Assembly (NCBI RefSeq): GCF_005144585.1
Contig: NZ_SSMQ01000020.1
Span: 1 to 64,000 of the forward strand
Reading direction: 5' to 3'
DNA length: 64,000 nucleotides
Source: Polyangium fumosum
GTDB lineage: Bacteria > Myxococcota_A > Polyangia > Polyangiales > Polyangiaceae
A program made the translations under genes and the position numbers. Below, one piece after another: positions 62,870-64,000 of this stretch. The notes under the pieces were generated by a model. It searched no databases. It had not been told where the DNA came from and saw only the letters and a program-made list of their open reading frames with translations. Every line of letters begins with the position of its first letter. Positions within the stretch are counted from its first letter, which is position 1.

Positions 62870-64000
62870 TCAGCTCTCCTCCTCGGGTTTGCCGAGGACG
62901 GGCGTCGCGACGGGGGGCGGGACGAGCCGGACGATGCGGTCCTTCTTTGCAGGGAAGCACTGGCGGCCGAACTCGCCGCGCGCTCCGCGCATCTTCTCCG
63001 CGTTCTCACGGAGGAGCTTGCCTTTCTCGTTCTCGACCTCGATGAGATCGTCGAGCGACGCGCCGACCAAGCGTTCGCCCTCGTCGAGCTTCATCACGGT
63101 CGAGCCCTTGCCCGCGCCGGAGAGGACGCCGATCTCCTCGACGGGCACGCCGAGCGCGAAGCCGTTCGCCGCGATGAGCGCGACGAGGCCTTGGGAGGGG
63201 GGCAGCAGGACCGCGAGCACCTCGTCGTTCTCGCCGAGCTTCGCGAACTTGCGGCCGGCGCGCGTGCTCGGCTCACGGTGCTGCCGGAGCGAGAAGCGGA
63301 AGCCGAGGCCGCCGCGGGTGAGCGCGAGCGCGAAGGGCGGCTCGGGTTCGACGGCCCCTTCCGTCGGGGCGCGGAGCTCCTCGCCGAGGGCGCGCGGATC
63401 GAGCGACATCATCGCCACCATTCGCTCGCCGTCCGCCATCTTGAAGAGCTTCTGGACCGGATCGCCGTAGCCCGTCGAGGGCGGGATGTCGTGGATGCGG
63501 CAGACGTAGCAGACGCCGAGGGTCGAGAAGAACGCGACGGCCGAGCGCGTCGAGCCTGCGACCGCGGCGAGCACGGAGTCTCCCTCGCGGAGCCGCGTCT
63601 GCGCAGGATCCTTGAGCTCGCGCTGCCGTTTGACCCAGCCCTGCGCGGAGAGGATCACGTTCGCATCTTCCGCGACGATGAAGTCCTCGGCCTGGAACTC
63701 CGGCTCGTCGACCGCGCCCATGATCTTCGTGCGGCGGCGATCGCCGTACTTCTCCTTCATCTGCGCGAGCTCGTCGCGCACGAGGTCCCAGCGCCGCGTG
63801 TCGCTCTTGAGCAGCGCGTCGAGGCGCTTTGCCTCGGCGCGTTTGTCCGCGAGCTCCTTGCGCACGACCTGGATTTCCAGCCGCGCGAGCCGGTAGAGGC
63901 GGAGCTCCAGGATCGCGTCCGTCTGCTCCTCCGAGAGGTTGAAGCGCTTGATCAGCTTGCCCGCGGCGTCCGCCTTGCCGTCGCTCTTGCGGATGATCGC
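62870..64000 (-). CDS. parC: Topoisomerase IV subunit A (ParC/GyrA family), 3' part
   Basis: The frame runs to the window edge, so only the last 376 residues are seen. The first part covers the end of the breakage-reunion domain and coiled coil (KLIKRFNLSEEQTDAILELR, IQVVRKELADKRAEAKRL). The rest is a beta-pinwheel-like C-terminal domain. No GyrA-box (QRRGGRG) was found in the visible part, in line with ParC and relaxing or decatenating activity. The parE gene follows after 3 nt, so the A subunit comes first in this operon. Confidence 0.85.
   Translation of the reverse strand, partial: AIIRKSDGKADAAGKLIKRFNLSEEQTDAILELRLYRLARLEIQVVRKELADKRAEAKRLDALLKSDTRRWDLVRDELAQMKEKYGDRRRTKIMGAVDEPEFQAEDFIVAEDANVILSAQGWVKRQRELKDPAQTRLREGDSVLAAVAGSTRSAVAFFSTLGVCYVCRIHDIPPSTGYGDPVQKLFKMADGERMVAMMSLDPRALGEELRAPTEGAVEPEPPFALALTRGGLGFRFSLRQHREPSTRAGRKFAKLGENDEVLAVLLPPSQGLVALIAANGFALGVPVEEIGVLSGAGKGSTVMKLDEGERLVGASLDDLIEVENEKGKLLRENAEKMRGARGEFGRQCFPAKKDRIVRLVPPPVATPVLGKPEEES

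Overview
The window is high-GC chromosomal DNA that looks like a myxobacterium (Myxococcota, probably Polyangiales). The main reasons are the many glycine-rich, cysteine-rich lipoproteins; several Ser/Thr protein kinases and FHA/PilZ proteins; an IF3 with a long acidic tail like Myxococcus Dsg; a lexA promoter carrying half of the Myxococcus-type LexA box; and type IV pilus ATPases beside large TPR proteins. No phage, insertion sequence or CRISPR array was seen. About 50 protein genes and two tRNA-Val genes can be supported. No rRNA is present.

Layout. 1-7.6 kb: the 3' end of an FGE-like gene, a copy of a palindrome-ended intergenic repeat, a leftward three-gene operon (two unknown proteins and an SGNH hydrolase), a lipoprotein with an ATP-grasp protein, a glycine-zipper stress-type protein, the GTPase YchF and a small HTH regulator. 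7.6-11 kb: a leftward operon of ECF sigma factor, PEGA/outer-membrane protein and Cys-rich lipoprotein; the first and last genes each carry a single-base frameshift. 11-16.5 kb: a C-rich gene-free stretch, a coiled-coil protein, a secreted Kunitz-type protease inhibitor, and two large or Cys-rich lipoproteins. 16.6-20.4 kb: a kinase, a PDZ protein overlapping infC, and tRNA-Val(GAC). 20.7-28.6 kb: yajC-secD-secF, a strong terminator, recJ, then mlaF- and mlaD-type lipid-transport genes without a permease. 28.6-32.7 kb: a MocR regulator divergent from a flavin-barrel/GNAT fusion and an aminotransferase, then tRNA-Val(CAC). 32.8-41.2 kb: a membrane protein, two divergent PilZ proteins, a winged-helix membrane protein, an envelope operon (DUF4398 lipoprotein, OmpA/TSP3 protein, barrel protein) and lexA. 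41.3-50.3 kb: pilB-pilT, and facing away from them an FHA protein, a non-RD kinase and an 1120-residue caspase-fold/TPR protein. 50.3-60.4 kb: M3 peptidase, P5C dehydrogenase, DUF2804 protein, Nudix-ligA, a nitrilase-family amidase, a lipoprotein, the second full copy of the intergenic repeat, and an AraC-type regulator. 60.9-64 kb: parE and the 3' part of parC.

How the genes work together. Housekeeping blocks (protein export; DNA repair by RecJ, LigA and LexA; topoisomerase IV; initiation factor 3; pilus motors) are interleaved with myxobacterial envelope and signalling genes. The most interesting items are: (i) an approximately 345-bp repeat with near-identical hairpins and inverted ends, present twice in full and once as a half copy; (ii) the FHA / non-RD kinase / degenerate caspase-TPR cluster at 44.2-50.3 kb; (iii) the Kunitz inhibitor with exact BPTI cysteine spacing; and (iv) the sigma-factor operon with two homopolymer frameshifts. 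Start codons were set by ribosome-binding sites, gene overlaps and signal peptides, and are uncertain where stated.
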